Assembly: GCA_023405135.1 (NCBI GenBank)
Contig: JAEXYZ010000079.1
Location: forward strand, 1 to 30,910
Direction: 5' to 3'
Length of the DNA: 30,910 nt
Origin: Bacillota bacterium
Lineage (GTDB): Bacteria > Bacillota > Bacilli > Bacillales_A > Planococcaceae
Under the pieces are notes generated by a model. The model had not been told where the DNA came from. It searched no databases and saw only the letters and a program-made list of their open reading frames with translations. Shown here piece after piece: positions 30,780 through 30,910 of this stretch (within the stretch, counting starts at the first letter, position 1; each line of letters opens with the position of its first letter). Position numbers and translations under genes: made by a program.

Positions 30780-30910
30780 AAGTAAAAAGAAGAACAGTAT
30801 GGCTATTAACGCTACTAAGTTTAGCGGCCGTAATTTCAGTTTACTATGTATTTGAACCAAACCGTGATGTGGATCTGATGACAATCTTTACAGATGACAC
30901 GTTACAAGAG
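30776..30910 (+). CDS. spoIIIAH: Stage III sporulation protein AH, 5' part
   Basis: The first 45 residues are visible, cut by the window end. VKRRTVWLLTLLSLAAVISV and YYVFEP match the N-terminal membrane anchor of SpoIIIAH, which in B. subtilis reads similarly (KKQTVWLLTMLSLVVVLSVYY). SpoIIIAH pairs with SpoIIQ across the intermembrane space. The start overlaps the spoIIIAG stop (ATGA), with AAAGGAGAT before it. Whether its ring domain is also reduced cannot be seen here. Confidence 0.88.
   Translation, partial: MKVKRRTVWLLTLLSLAAVISVYYVFEPNRDVDLMTIFTDDTLQE

Overview
The window is AT-rich chromosomal DNA from a Gram-positive, endospore-related Bacilli genome. Gene content and order resemble the yqg-comG-gcv-yqh-efp-spoIIIA section of Bacillus subtilis, but with enough replacements to suggest a Caryophanaceae/Planococcaceae relative (Lysinibacillus, Solibacillus, Viridibacillus or Rummeliibacillus type). 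This placement is inferred from gene order, base composition and nrdJ; no database was searched.

Layout. 1-190: GC-rich dispersed repeat and a terminator. 191-2923: glutathione peroxidase-like gene and an MFS transporter, divergent from a LysR regulator. 3027-3970: two small membrane/coiled-coil genes, one with an MltG-like terminal domain. 4349-5365: rpmG, yqgN and yqgQ. 5726-9169: LTA-synthase-type enzyme (yqgS), a small DUF2759-type protein, metallo-beta-lactamase hydrolase yqgX and yqgY. 9295-9996: HTH regulator with a four-cysteine SufR-like tail. 10077-14070: canonical double ComK site and the comGA-GG competence pseudopilus operon. 14101-20736: aroK, a tandem glycine riboswitch with terminator, gcvT-gcvPA-gcvPB, yqhL and lipM. 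20884-23565: NrdR-box region and the B12-dependent ribonucleotide reductase nrdJ. 23773-28305: TauE/SafE permease, yqhQ, yqhR, aroQ, an M24 peptidase (yqhT) and efp. 28361-28540: nine exact 20-bp tandem repeats. 28654-30910: spoIIIAC-AD-AE-AF-AG and the start of spoIIIAH, truncated by the window edge.

Functional links. The comG genes encode the DNA-uptake pseudopilus under ComK. The gcv operon with its riboswitch senses and degrades glycine, and the neighbouring lipM supplies the octanoyl group that becomes the lipoyl cofactor of the glycine-cleavage H protein. nrdJ carries a perfect NrdR operator inside a larger inverted repeat. The spoIIIA genes encode the mother-cell half of the SpoIIIA-SpoIIQ channel.

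Most notable. The spoIIIA locus is drastically reduced. spoIIIAA (ATPase) and spoIIIAB are absent between efp and spoIIIAC, where a 20-bp repeat array now lies. SpoIIIAE lacks its N-terminal extracytoplasmic part. SpoIIIAF is only a 45-residue membrane hairpin. SpoIIIAG lacks the large insertion that forms its extra ring layer. Reading frames, coupled starts and a sigma-E-type promoter between spoIIIAF and spoIIIAG are nevertheless intact, so this looks like a working minimal channel rather than decay. ComGG is likewise cut down to its N-terminal helix.
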